The notes beneath the pieces were generated by a model. The model saw only the letters and a list, made by a program, of their open reading frames with translations, was not told the origin of the DNA and ran no database searches. A stretch of DNA of 64,000 bases, taken from the NCBI RefSeq assembly GCF_030704535.1, contig NC_081812.1:22977501-23041500 (forward strand), in the 5' to 3' direction. Both the position numbers and the translations under genes were made by a program. Source of the stretch: Vitis vinifera. Lineage: Eukaryota; Streptophyta; Magnoliopsida; Vitales; Vitaceae. This document shows, one piece after another, positions 49,543-60,512 of this stretch (positions are counted from its first letter, which is position 1; each line of letters opens with the position of its first letter).

Positions 49543-50730
49543 AGGAATATTTAATACAATGAATCTCAATGTTTGATATAAAAGAATAAAATATTCCTCT
49601 TATTTAATATCATTAAAGATATTTCCAGAGTCTATATTTAATAACATATAAATTATTATATATTTATTAATAATATTCATGAATAAAATATGTAAAATTT
49701 ATTAATATTGTATTATATTCCAAAATAATATACTTTTCAAACCATATTATATATTAAATATGCTATGGAATTTTGTATATAGTCTACGTATTAAAAAAAA
49801 AACTATCATCTCAATTATTTATTTTAAATTTCAATAATTCCATATAAGAAAAAATGATACATCAAAGTGCTATTTAAATACATATTTAATTTTAAAAATA
49901 ATTTATGAATTTTTATTTTAAAAATTATGTTCCTATATAGCCACTTTTACTATATAGTGAAATATTGTTACCAAAAATTTAAAATAAAAGGAAACATTTT
50001 GCTCCTGAAAATCAACCAATATAAATAAATAAATAAAAATGTATGACTAAAAAATCAATTGATATATTAAAGATCAATTTGTGCAAAATTATTAACCAAA
50101 TGCAATCTTGCTTCTCTGCACTTGAAATTTAATTCTAAAATTGAACTCTACAGTCATTGTATACCTTTTAAATAAACCCATAACGTAAGTTCTAAAGTTG
50201 TGTATGTGCATTTATCTTATTGTTTTATAAAAGGAAATATCCGAATAAAAAAATATAATTTAATAAACTTGTTTTCTAAGTTGGAATATATTATAAAAAA
50301 ATATTTTAAAATACCTTAAATTATTTTGAAACGCAACCTATTTTAAAAATAAATTCCAAAAAGATTATTTTTAAGTTAAAAATTGTTTAAAAATGTCTTA
50401 AATTATTTTGAAAGACAACATATTTTAAAAATAAATTATTAAATAATTATTTTTAAGAAAAAATAAACGTGTTTTTTAAGTTAGAAAAGTGTTTTATATT
50501 CTATAAAAAAACAAAACCCTTTTAAAAAATAGTTTTTAAAATGGACCTAAAATTTCTATAAAGTCTCTTAATAAGACCTAATCAATTTCTCTTAATAAAT
50601 TTCAAATTAATTAAATATCATATTTTTAAAATTATACACATGTGCATAGCATGTGACCTGCCTGCTTCGGTAAGCGGTAACAAGCTTGGATCGTGATTAC
50701 GGACTGTCCTTTGGAACATGATAAAACGAA

Positions 50731-50795
50731 GGGAGAATTGTGTTTTGGGCCCAGTTGGGCCCAAAAATTAACAAATGGTCCATATATCTAACAAA
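50731..50795. repeat. Left terminal inverted repeat of the 7.8 kb element
   Basis: Begins GGGAGAATTGTGTTTTGGGC and pairs with the reverse complement of 58470-58533. It holds the self-complementary GGGCCCAGTTGGGCCC core. Confidence 0.88.
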
Positions 50796-50879
50796 ATTAA
50801 GCCCACCACCCAAGTAAAGTCTCAATATTGATAAGAAGGATATCTCATTTATAATATTCCGAAAATGCCCTTGGCTGGG

Positions 50880-51140
50880 GATTTAAAAAAAAAACCTGAA
50901 ATCCACGTTGGATTTCCCTTTGTTTTCCCCAAATTGGAGTCGTTTTCACATTCCCGGCTTCGTCCCCCTCTTCCGCCCAAAGAATGCCCTAATCCTTAGT
51001 CCCAATCTCGTGATCTCTCAAGCTCGTGTTTCCCAGCCTTCTGATTGTTGGTGTAGACAGTCTCGTTTTCCATCTGTATCGATCCATTGGTTGCTCAGAA
51101 AACCAAACCAAGACCAACAAATTTGCCCTCTCTAGCAAAG
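50880..51140 (+). other. GC-richer block next to the left end of the element
   Basis: A 75-codon frame at 50908-51135 lies in sequence with more balanced composition than the rest of the element. It starts just inside the terminal repeat, where Mutator-like elements often carry captured host gene pieces. I do not recognise the protein. It could equally be the element's own leader. Confidence 0.35.
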
Positions 51141-52200
51141 CCATCTTTATGATCACAGATAAACCTGCTTGCTCAAGTGTTTAATATGAATCTGTATCCC
51201 TCCTTCATTATTGCTACAAACATGATGCAGAAGAATCCAACAGGATGGAAATGACCAAGTTGCTTAAGCTGGACAAACAGTTAGCTTGGATTTGTAGTCC
51301 CTATTCTATATGAATTTGTTTTGTTTTGTTTTGTTTTATTACAGTTTAAGAGACAACTATTTGGTTCCTAGTATTTTCAAGTAGAGTATTGCTATTTAAG
51401 CGAATTGGACTCATTGGTTTGCTTCTTTCAACCTAACACATGTTATGAGGGATCCTAATTTTGTGAAAAATTACATCATGGGTCATTAGGTCATCAGATA
51501 ACTAAACAAGCAAAAACAGTTTTCCAATAAAGTATTTTTCTCTTAAGTGGTCATGTGAGTTTGTAAGTAGTGTGAATGGCCAAGATTAGAGGTGAAGCTT
51601 TGTGTTGTGAGGAAGTTGGTCTAATGGGATTTTAAAAAAAGAAATAGAAACAGACTACTCATTGTATAGAAAACTAATGTAACAGTACCAAAAAAGAGGC
51701 TGAAGTATAACAATTATCCTTCAAAGAGGGATATGACAACATAAACAGTACAACACAAAGGAACGAAAAAAACACAACAGAAACTAACAAAGCTATGCAA
51801 CTCAAGATGAGAAAAAAGTCCTAAAAAAGGGCATTAAAAGTGAGGGCCCAAAATTACCACATTTGAATTTTTGGGTTGCAGAGATAGAGGTTACTAATCT
51901 GTATGGGTCTTGGTTTCTCTTTGATTTCGGTTTTAAATGGGAGCTGAGCTAGTTTTAGCTGAAAGTGGGAAAGTCCTAGAAGGTGAGTTGTTTGTTAGGT
52001 TAATCAGCCTTCGAGTTTATTTATGGTTCAATGAATTCTCCAGAGAAGTGGGTGATCGGTGTTTGGTTGCAAAATCAATGAATTCATTTATGGGTTCAAT
52101 GAAGGCATACTCAAGAGAAGCTGTTTTTATTATTATTATTATTAATATTATTATTATTTTTAATGATTCTCATATTAAGGGGCCCAAGGGCAATTTTTTT

Positions 52201-52325
52201 AACTATTTGTTTCCAAAATCAAAACAATAAGTATGGGAAAAAAAAATGTGGGTGCTAAACAATAACTATTTGTTTCCAAAATCAAAACATTAAGTATGTG
52301 AAAAAAATTATGTGGGTGCTAAAAA
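52201..52325. repeat. Two-unit tandem repeat of about 63 bases
   Basis: AACTATTTGTTTCCAAAATC...ATGTGGGTGCTAAA occurs twice in a row (from 52201 and from 52264) with a few changes. Confidence 0.85.
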
Positions 52326-52403
52326 ATTTTGTATGAAGTTAAAGTACAACCTCCATCTTTCAACTGATCCATCTGATCGGCTGTTACAGGCGAAGGTGTG
52401 TGT

Positions 52404-52488
52404 GACCGGTCGTCCATATAGGTAACCGGTCGACCGGTTACACTTTCCCGGTCGCTTACCGGTCGAGTACCGGTCGTGGACCGGTTGA
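52404..52488. repeat. Cluster of seven CCGGT motifs
   Basis: Seven CCGGT occurrences in 85 bases, several inside ACCGGT palindromes and one back-to-back as ACCGGTCGACCGGT, in otherwise AT-rich DNA. Confidence 0.8.
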
Positions 52489-53370
52489 GGTGGCCCACTC
52501 ATTATCTCTCACATAGTTGCTTGCATCTTGGAGAGTCAACATTGTATGACTGTGGTTTTGCATTATATGGGGTTAAATTATGAACTAGAAATCATGCATA
52601 TTGAAATGACATCGCTTTTTAAGTTTTCAATATGATTTGCCTTGGATCCATGTCCGAAGGGCCCGACACAGGGCAGGTGAAGGGGATAATACAAGGCACC
52701 ATTCGAAAGTTATCACTACCCTCACATAAAGGCTACGGGTTACTTCAATTATGCAACCGTATATGGAAGGGGTCCTTCCAATTATATCCAGTTATAGTAT
52801 GGTTATATAATGCATTCGGATAAAATTTCAAGATTATAAATACAGTAACTAATAGATCAACATGTCCATTATGTCAAGACTTAAGTAATGGTAGTAATTC
52901 AAAAAACATTATGAAATATGTATATCAATTGATATTTTGTTGTTGTTTATATTTAATTGAAAACTCCTAACACAAGTATGATCATAACATGTTAATTCAG
53001 TTTTGTTCCTTGTAGTCTCCACATTCGCTTTCTTCAGCTGTAGCAACCATCAACTCATCAAAGTTCTCGGTCGTGCGAACCAAAAATTCAATCTGAGAGC
53101 GAACAAAAAAAAAGCGTAAAATCAGTCTCGCATCCTCCAAGGTGCCTTGAAACAGTAGGAATTAATGACTCATAATAAATTAATATGATATCATGTCACA
53201 ACTTGGATGTTTTCTTCCCCTTTTTTATGCACACATACAACACTTGCAGAAATCAAGGCATTTAGAAGATACTATGTCACTCGAAATTAGTTTGTCATGG
53301 TAGGCAACATTATGTGACATCGAAAGTAAGGAGGATGAATATAGGAAGAAGGGAGGTTTGAAAGAATATT

Positions 53371-55860
53371 GAAAAAAGAAATGAACAAAGAATTTTGCGA
53401 AAATCGTTTGAAATCCTTCAAGTTAGGTAGCCTTGTACACCCTTGTACAGTTAGCACATTGGCCTTGTACACATAGTGTAAATGCCTTGTACAGTTGGAG
53501 AAATCCGACATAGCTACAGCTGAATGAGTGTAAATGGGCGGGATAGCCACTCGCCGATGTCATGGGTCAATGAAAAGGGGGAAAATGAAACCCAATTTAG
53601 GTTCCCATTCATCATACGTGTGCTAGCACATTTCAATGAATGTGTACGAAGGGAAATGAGGAGAGAGTACAAGGCATGTCCCCTTTTGAAAAAAGAAATG
53701 AGCAAAGAATTTTTCAAAAATCGTTTGAAATCCTTCAAGTTAGATAGCCTTGTACACCCTTGTACAGTTAGCACATTGGCCTTGTACATTTAGTGTAAAT
53801 GCCTTGTACAGTTGGACAAATCCATAATAGGGACGACCAAACAAGTGCATATGGGTGGGAAAACAATGCTTCCACTCTTATGGATAAGAGAAAATGATGA
53901 AAAAGTTAAGCCTCGTTTCGCTTCATATGCATCATTAGTAGGGGAGCTAATAGAATGAATTAACATGGTAGCCATCACATAAAATGCGTGCAATGAGGCA
54001 CCATTCAAGCAATATGTGTGAGGAATGTCCCCAACGATTGGAAAAAGTAAATGAGTAAGTTCTTCAAAATCACTTGAAAACCCTTAAGATACACGCCCTT
54101 GTACACCCTTGTACAGTTAGCACATTGGCCTTGTACACTTAGTGTAAATGCCTTGTACAGTTGGACAAATCCATAATAGGGACGATCAAACAAGTGCATA
54201 TGGGTGGGAAAACAATGCTTCTACTCTCATGGATAAGGGAAAAGGATGAAAAAGTTAAGCCTCGTTTCGCTTCATATGCATCATTAGTAGGGGAGCTAAT
54301 AGAATGAATTAACATGGTAGTCATCACATAAAATACGTGCAATGAGGCACCATTCAAGCAATATGTGTGAGGAATGTCCCCAACGATTGGAAAAAGTAAA
54401 TGAGTAAGTTCTTCAAAATCACTTGAAAACCCTTAAGATACACGCCCTTGTACACCCTTGTACAGTTAGCACATTGGCCTTGTACACTTAGTGTAAATGC
54501 CTTGTACAGTTGCAGGAAATTGACCTAGGTACACTTTAATGAGTGCATATGGGCCGATTAACCATTTCCCAATGTCATGGCTCAGTGAAAAGGGCGAAAA
54601 TGAAACTCAATTTAGTTTCCTATTCATCATAAGTGCACTAACTAGTCCCCACAGCTCACCTTCTGCACCATACCCATTTATTCTCTAGAATATAAACCTA
54701 ACAACCAGATTATAAAGTGAGGAATTTTCAAACAGCTGAAATGCCAATTTTTAGGAGATTTTTTTCGACAGATTAACTGGAAGTTTCTTTCATTTACTTA
54801 GCTTGTGCTTCATTCGTATGAGGCAAGATGGATATGATCAAAGCCTCATTTATACCCCACCCTGCACCCTAAAACACGTTGTTATTAAGTTCAAAAATTT
54901 TTAAGAACACCCCAACGCCAGATCAAAACAGACGTTTTTCCTCAAACCTTGTAAACAAACATCCACCACATCATCAAAGGAACCAACATGAAATCAAAAT
55001 CTCAAAAAATTTAATCACACCCACCCTCATTTTGATTTGGGAATGATGATGGTCACATACATGCGAAGGCTTTTCTGAGTTGCTCACAATCCTCGGCTAC
55101 ACGATTGGGGGACATTCATAGTTGGCTTCGTCTTTGACCATGGTGTTTACGGAGGGAGAGAAACGGGCAGGAGAGTGGTGACCTTTTTTGCCATTATTTG
55201 AGATTTTTCAGTCAGCATGACATGGAATTTCAAGTTTAACCACTTTAATTTACAACCAGCTGACTTGGAACTAATGAAGGACATATTGGTCAGTTAATAT
55301 CTCATAGCCTTCCTATTAATTTTGTTAGATATATGGACCATTTGTTAATTTTTGGGCCCAGCTGGGCCCAAAACACAATTCCCCTTTTATTCAAAACCAT
55401 TTGAAATCTTCAACATATATAACATTGTACACACTTGTACAATTAGCACATTTGCATTGTACACTTTGTGTAAATGTCTTACACAATGGCAAAAATTTGA
55501 CATACCTAAAACTAAAAGTGTGCATATGGGTGAGCTACCATGTTCCAATGTGATGCCTAAGGAAAAAGGGGGAAGTGAAACCCAATATAGGTTCTTATTC
55601 ATCATTATTGTGGTTGGTCATCCAATCAACATGTATGAAGTAATAAAATGGAATGGGATGAGTGCGTGATCAAGGAATGTGTGTGAGGAAATGTTCCTCA
55701 TCCTTTCAAAATGGAAATGATTTTAAAACAATTGCAAATACTTCAACATAGGTACCTTTGTACACCCTTGTACATTAAGCACACGTACCTTGTACACTTA
55801 GTGTAAATGTCTTGTACACAGACAGAAAATCCATATAACCACTATTGAATGTCTGCTCAT
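53371..55860. repeat. Satellite-like array with CTTGTACA-rich cores, interrupted once
   Basis: Six related units of about 310-350 bases have cores at 53431-53497, 53748-53815, 54097-54164, 54446-54512, 55423-55489 and 55756-55822. The cores carry up to four CTTGTACA motifs in fixed spacing: CCTTGTACACCCTTGTACAG, then GGCCTTGTACAC, then GCCTTGTACAG. Units 3 and 4 are nearly identical; units 5 and 6 are the most diverged. Between units 4 and 5 the array is broken by about 0.7 kb ending in a sibling element's right end. The short frames in the track of this region are translations of the repeat. Confidence 0.88.
54650..55384. mobile_element. Right-end fragment of a sibling Mutator-like element nested in the array
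   Basis: About 200 bases up to 55384 match the right end of the outer element (58330-58533), including GGGCCCAGCTGGGCCCAAAA and CACAATTCCCC. The left edge is not clear: no left inverted end and no 9-base duplication were found, and part of one satellite unit is missing across the junction. It is probably a truncated insertion, with 54650 only an estimate for the left limit. Confidence 0.65.
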
Positions 55861-55864
55861 GCAT

Positions 55865-58330
55865 AGGTTAATTATGTTTGCAATCTTTTGGTTAATAAAA
55901 TAAGGACAAACTGAAGTATCAATTTGTTCCCTATACTTTTGTAACAATACAAGCAAATTAAAAAAAAACAGCAATCTGTCCATTAATGTGAAGCTATTCG
56001 AAGTTAATTCCAACTTTCCAGCTACAATTCAGAAGAAGATTATATGTTAAGCATGACAAATTATTATTCAAACATATATTTTATTCAGTAAAAAGCATGC
56101 CTAAAGATGGGTTCCATTCAACTAGTCAACAACTTTTTAAACATCACATGTGGCACCAGGCCTAACAATTGTCTATAATTTACAAGGAAACTCTGAAGAA
56201 GACCAAAATGCTTCTAACTGTGGCTCACTTTTAGAGTAGTCACCCTTTTCTCCTCCAAGCAAATCTTCAGAGCCAAACAGGAAGACATTATTTTCTTATG
56301 TCCGCAATTCTCCTTCTCATCCTTTCTCTCCTGATCCAGTACTTTCATTTCTAAACCTGCTTCAATTTAATGCCAATGATTAGCAATTTCAAGCTTCCTG
56401 TTTATTCCCATAAACACTAAATATTTCCAATTAAAATTACATGAGATAAATGTAGATGAAATTTACACCAAACTAATTGGGCACAAATTAAATTTTTAAT
56501 TCATTTGTTGCAAGAATATACATTGATCAACGAAATAAGAATTGTTTCAGATACTAATCAAAAGAATGAGAAAGGAAAAGTTGGGTGGAGTGGGCTAAGA
56601 CAAGAAAAATCTTCAAAAAGAAAATTTAGGAATTCAAGCAGAAAGCAAAAGGTCATGAGTTTGATAAAATCAAGATAGCTAATAGAATTTTTAATAGAAT
56701 GTGAAATAGTCATGAACTTACAACTAACACAAAGAGCAAGAGAGATTTTGAGAGAGTGGATCCTAAATTAATCTCATGATATCAGTTTCTATGAGCCCCA
56801 AGCCTATAGAGCTTATAAAGCCTTATTACAAAAGTCTCCAGCCACATAGAAAGACAATAGGACCAAAAGTAGCATTAACTGCGCATGCATCATGTAACCA
56901 GGTCAAGGTATACAAAACGAAAAGGAAAAATGTAAAAAATGGAATAACCTAGAATGTTCCAGAGGAACACAACACCTTATGCATATACATCTTGCCCAGT
57001 GTTTGTGAGCCACAGAACAATAGTTACATTTGAGGCTTTTTTAGAGGTCTGGACTCATCAAATAGAACGGAGGTCTTGCATTGTCCAACTAGTGCACCAT
57101 ATGGCCCACAACCCACTAAAACTGAAGCTGATGGACTACATAGATGTTTGAGAATTTGAAAGTATATATATTGATGTATTGGAACACTTTCGAATCTCAT
57201 GACCAAAAATATATCCCAGAGTTGAGGAATTATTCAAGGTTGACTAAATCAATCCATTGAGAGACAAATTAATTTGAAGGGATGAGAAAGGAGAATGTTA
57301 TTACAATCAATATTGTATACAGGAAAAAACAATCAAGAAGACATCGATTTCTCTATTACCAACACACAACATTTGCATGTTAGGACAGATTACAAAATAA
57401 TATTTTTAGATCTTGATCAAAAATCAAAGTTAGCTTGTGGCTTCCGCACATTACTTAATGAAAAGACTAACAATATCATATGCTGCATTTATTCAATTAA
57501 TACACAATCAAGACAGATTAGGGAATCTAAAATGGAGCTTAGAGTTCATCGATTGAGATCTTATCAAACTCAACCAATCACATGAAATGATCTTGATCTT
57601 TCACAAGGAAAAAGCAAAATCACAACCATGAAAGAAAAACAAATTAACCAAAAAAATCTGCAAGTAAACAATGAACAATGAAATCACAAGCATGCCAATT
57701 GCCAACAAGCCCATTCTTCTGTAAATTCTTTTTTCTCTTTCGTACGAAACCAATAAAACATGAAAAACTCCAAAAATAAAAAGTTTGATTTCTGTTTGTG
57801 GCTCAAGAACATGAATAGAATCCAAAAAAATAAAAGATAAAAGGTGGGAATTTCTGTTAAAATTGCTCAACAACACAAAAGCCAAAGAACTGGGAATTAG
57901 CAAACTTGGTATAATCAAAAGTATACACAAAGCAGAATAGAACCTGTGAAAGGGAAAATTACTTTTGCAAATGGGTATGAACAGAATCAAGGGAAACGGA
58001 ACATAGAAGAACCCAAACAAATGGGAGTTATTAAGTAGCTGAACGACCTACATTTCAACACATCTCCCAAGTTCTCAATCAATCTGAAGAAATAACAACA
58101 ACCCACATAGATACTGCAATCAATCTTGAATCAAAGAAAAAGAAAATCAAATCCAACAACAAAAACAAACCATTAGCAAAGAAAAAGCTACCTATCAGTA
58201 GAGTTTTCACCAGAAGAAACCGTCATTGTATCACAGGTAGTTAAGAAAAATTTCCACTATTTTCTATCCAAAAATTGAATTTCAAGAGGTGGGTGTTGGA
58301 GAGAAAATCAGAGAGAAGAAGGCGATGGCG
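55865..58330. other. Right interior of the 7.8 kb element
   Basis: No transposase or other recognisable protein. Several short frames (for example 56954-57151 and the minus-strand 57601-58020) lack conserved motifs. The sequence is not obviously repeated elsewhere in the window. Confidence 0.45.
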
Positions 58331-58469
58331 GATGTGAATAAAAATAAGGGAGAATTCACTCTGGTGACATGGCATTTCAAGTTTACCAGCCGTGAAACCC
58401 ACAACCATTTGAGTTAGAAATGTAAAGGGCATTTTCGTCTGTTAACATCTGATATCCTTATCATTAATT

Positions 58470-58533
58470 AGGTCAGTTACATGGACCTTCTCTTAATTTT
58501 TGGGCCCAGCTGGGCCCAAAACACAATTCCCCC
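58470..58533. repeat. Right terminal inverted repeat of the 7.8 kb element
   Basis: Ends GGGCCCAAAACACAATTCCCCC and is followed directly by the TAAAACGAA duplication. Only 267 bases separate it from the DUF642 start codon. Confidence 0.88.
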
Positions 58534-58736
58534 TAAAACGAAGCTTCATTGGAATCAAGATTTCAAAAAAAGAGCTAATCACGCCTACCAATGACGGGTC
58601 CAAGGTGGGGTGTGGGCCTTATTTTGAAGGAAAAAGGAGACTACCACACACATCTCACGCCTAATTTTATGGCCCTTCAACATGGTTTTGTCAGCCACCT
58701 CTCTCTTTTCCTTTCATTTTCTTCCACTGAGTCTAG

Positions 58737-58743
58737 TATAAAT
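58737..58743 (+). promoter_or_regulatory. TATA box of the DUF642 gene
   Basis: TATAAAT lies 57 bases ahead of the ATG at 58800, which leaves room for a leader of about 30 bases. Confidence 0.6.
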
Positions 58744-58799
58744 TCATGCTCTTAGCTACTCTGTTTTTGTTATCTGAACTGAACCCACCTGCAAAAACC

Positions 58800-60512
58800 A
58801 TGGCTCTGTTTCTCTCACTCTGCCTTGTGTTCTTCTCTATCGTCTGCAGCTCTGCTTCTGCAACTCTTCCTCCATATCTTGATGGTAAATGACCTAGTCT
58901 GGGTGTTTGGTTTTCTGGGTTTGGGTTTGGGTGTCTGGTTCTGATGTTTGATGATGTCTGTCTATGCAGGGCTTCTTCCAAATGGGGACTTTGAGAAAGG
59001 GCCCAAGGCGTCAAATCTGAAGAAGACAGTGATAAAAGGGAAGCACTCACTCCCGGACTGGGAGATCAAGGGCTTGGTGGAGTATGTTTCAGGTGGGCCG
59101 CAGCCAGGTGGGTTCTTCCTGGCTGTTCCTCGTGGGGTACATGCAGTGAAGCTTGGGAATGAGGCTTCGATCTCTCAGAATGTTCGAGTGAGGCCTGGCT
59201 TCATCTACTCGCTCACCTTTGGGGCCACTAGGACTTGTGCCCAAGACGAGGTGTTGAGGGTGTCCATCCCTGGTCAATCGGCAGATCTCCCTATCCAGAC
59301 TCTGTATAGTACTGATGGTGGAGACACCTATGCTTGGGCTTTCAATGCCACCACAGAAGTTGTCAATGTCACATTCCACAACCCTGGGATTCAAGAGGAT
59401 CGCACCTGTGGACCCCTGTTGGATGCTATTGCAATTAAGCAGATGCCACCTCTCAAGCTTACCAGAGGTTTGTTTTAGAGTGTTGTGTTTCTAATATTTG
59501 AAAATTTTTAGTTCAGAATATAGTAAAAATGTTTTTTTAAAAGCATTTTTCAGACATGAAACACCATAGAAAAAATATTATAAATAATTTTTTAATATTT
59601 TACAAGTGTTTTAAAATTTTATTACATATCTAATATTTTTAAAAAATATATTTTTTTATGCAAAATAATAAAATAATTTCAATTTATAAATCTAGTCTTC
59701 TAATTTCTTTTTTTTTTTAAATCCCAAAAAAATCCATTTTGATAAAGATAAAAATAACAACATATCCTTTAAAACTTATATGTAAATAATCAAAATATTA
59801 AAAAAACTTATATTAAAGATGAATTATTTTTCAATTTTATACATGTTGAGATTAGATGAGAGATGTTGATTTATAAATTTGACATTATTTCATCCTATTA
59901 ATTAATTAATTCTGATTAAAAGCACTTTTAAACAGGCTTTTCACTTGCTAATCAATAATTTTAGAGTATTGATTCTCTTGTTGCTATGCAGGTAGTCTAG
60001 CTAAAAATGGAGGATATGAAACTGGCCCACACGTGTTCAAGAACTTCTCAACTGGGGTCCTCCTCCTTCCCAAGCAACAAGACCTGATCTCACCACTCCC
60101 TGGATGGATCATTGAGTCCCTCAAACCAGTGAAATACATAGATTCAAAGCACTTCTCAGTCCCCACAGGACTTGCTGCAATTGAGCTGATTGGAGGGAGA
60201 GAAAGTGCCATTGCCCAAATCATAAGGACAGTGCCCAACAAATCCTACAACCTCACATTTACTATTGGAGATGCCAAGAATGGCTGCCATGGATCCATGA
60301 CGGTCGAGGCTTTTGCAGCTAAGGAAACTGTCAAAGTCCCCCATGCATCTCAAGGCAAGGGTGAGTTCAAGGCTGCAAGTCTCAAATTCAAAGCACTTTC
60401 AGCTAGAACAAGGATAACATTCTACAGTGCCTATTACCATACCAAGCTTCATGACTTTGGTCATATGTGTGGCCCTGTTTTGGATGATGTTAGGGTCTAT
60501 CCCGTCTCTTAA
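58800..60512 (+). CDS. DUF642 cell-wall protein, 3 exons
   Basis: Exons 58800-58884, 58970-59467 and 59992-60512 join in phase to 367 residues, the normal length for this plant family. A signal peptide (MALFLSLCLVFFSIVCSSASA) sends it to the cell wall. Two galactose-binding-like DUF642 domains follow. The first begins LLPNGDFEKGPK near residue 31 and ends at CGPLLDAIAIKQMPP. The second begins SLAKNGGYETGPHVF near residue 196 and ends at CGPVLDDVRVYPVS. Cysteine pairs (RTCAQDE, DRTCGPL, NGCHGS, HMCGPV) are typical. Family members (BIIDXI, TEEBE, DGR1/DGR2) interact with pectin methylesterase and cellulose and affect growth and seed germination. The nearest Arabidopsis match was not determined, but proximity to PXC3 suggests the At2g41800/At2g41810 group. 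The 7.8 kb transposon ends just upstream and probably forms its distal promoter. Confidence 0.96.

Larger units (their letters stand above)
44337..50605. repeat. NAC segment tandem duplication, copy B
   Basis: Direct repeat of 38819-44336, about 6.3 kb. The extra length is largely explained by a 171-base insertion in the NAC intron (45853-46023) and a 481-base Mutator-type MITE (49053-49533). Both are missing from copy A and each carries its own target duplication. Confidence 0.85.
50722..58542. mobile_element. Large Mutator-like element (7.8 kb), apparently non-autonomous
   Basis: The element 50731-58533 is bounded by inverted ends beginning GGG(A/G)GAATTGTGTTTTGGGC and continuing for about 60 bases (…CCAG(T/C)TGGGCCCAAAAATTAA). 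A perfect 9-base target duplication, TAAAACGAA, lies at 50722-50730 and 58534-58542. Both are typical of Mutator-like DNA transposons. No long open frame or transposase motif is visible; the longest frames are below 150 codons. It probably moves using another element's transposase. Inside are a GC-richer block next to the left end, a short tandem repeat, a CCGGT cluster, a satellite array and the right end of a sibling element. Confidence 0.88.

Noticed and set aside
50722-55384. A shorter element ending at 55384 paired with the left end at 50731
   Set aside because: The 9 bases after 55384 (TTTTATTCA) do not match TAAAACGAA, whereas those after 58533 match exactly, so the outer pairing is preferred.
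53371-55860. CRISPR-like array
   Set aside because: Units are 310-350 bases with long similar spacers, in a plant nuclear transposon; it is a satellite-type repeat.
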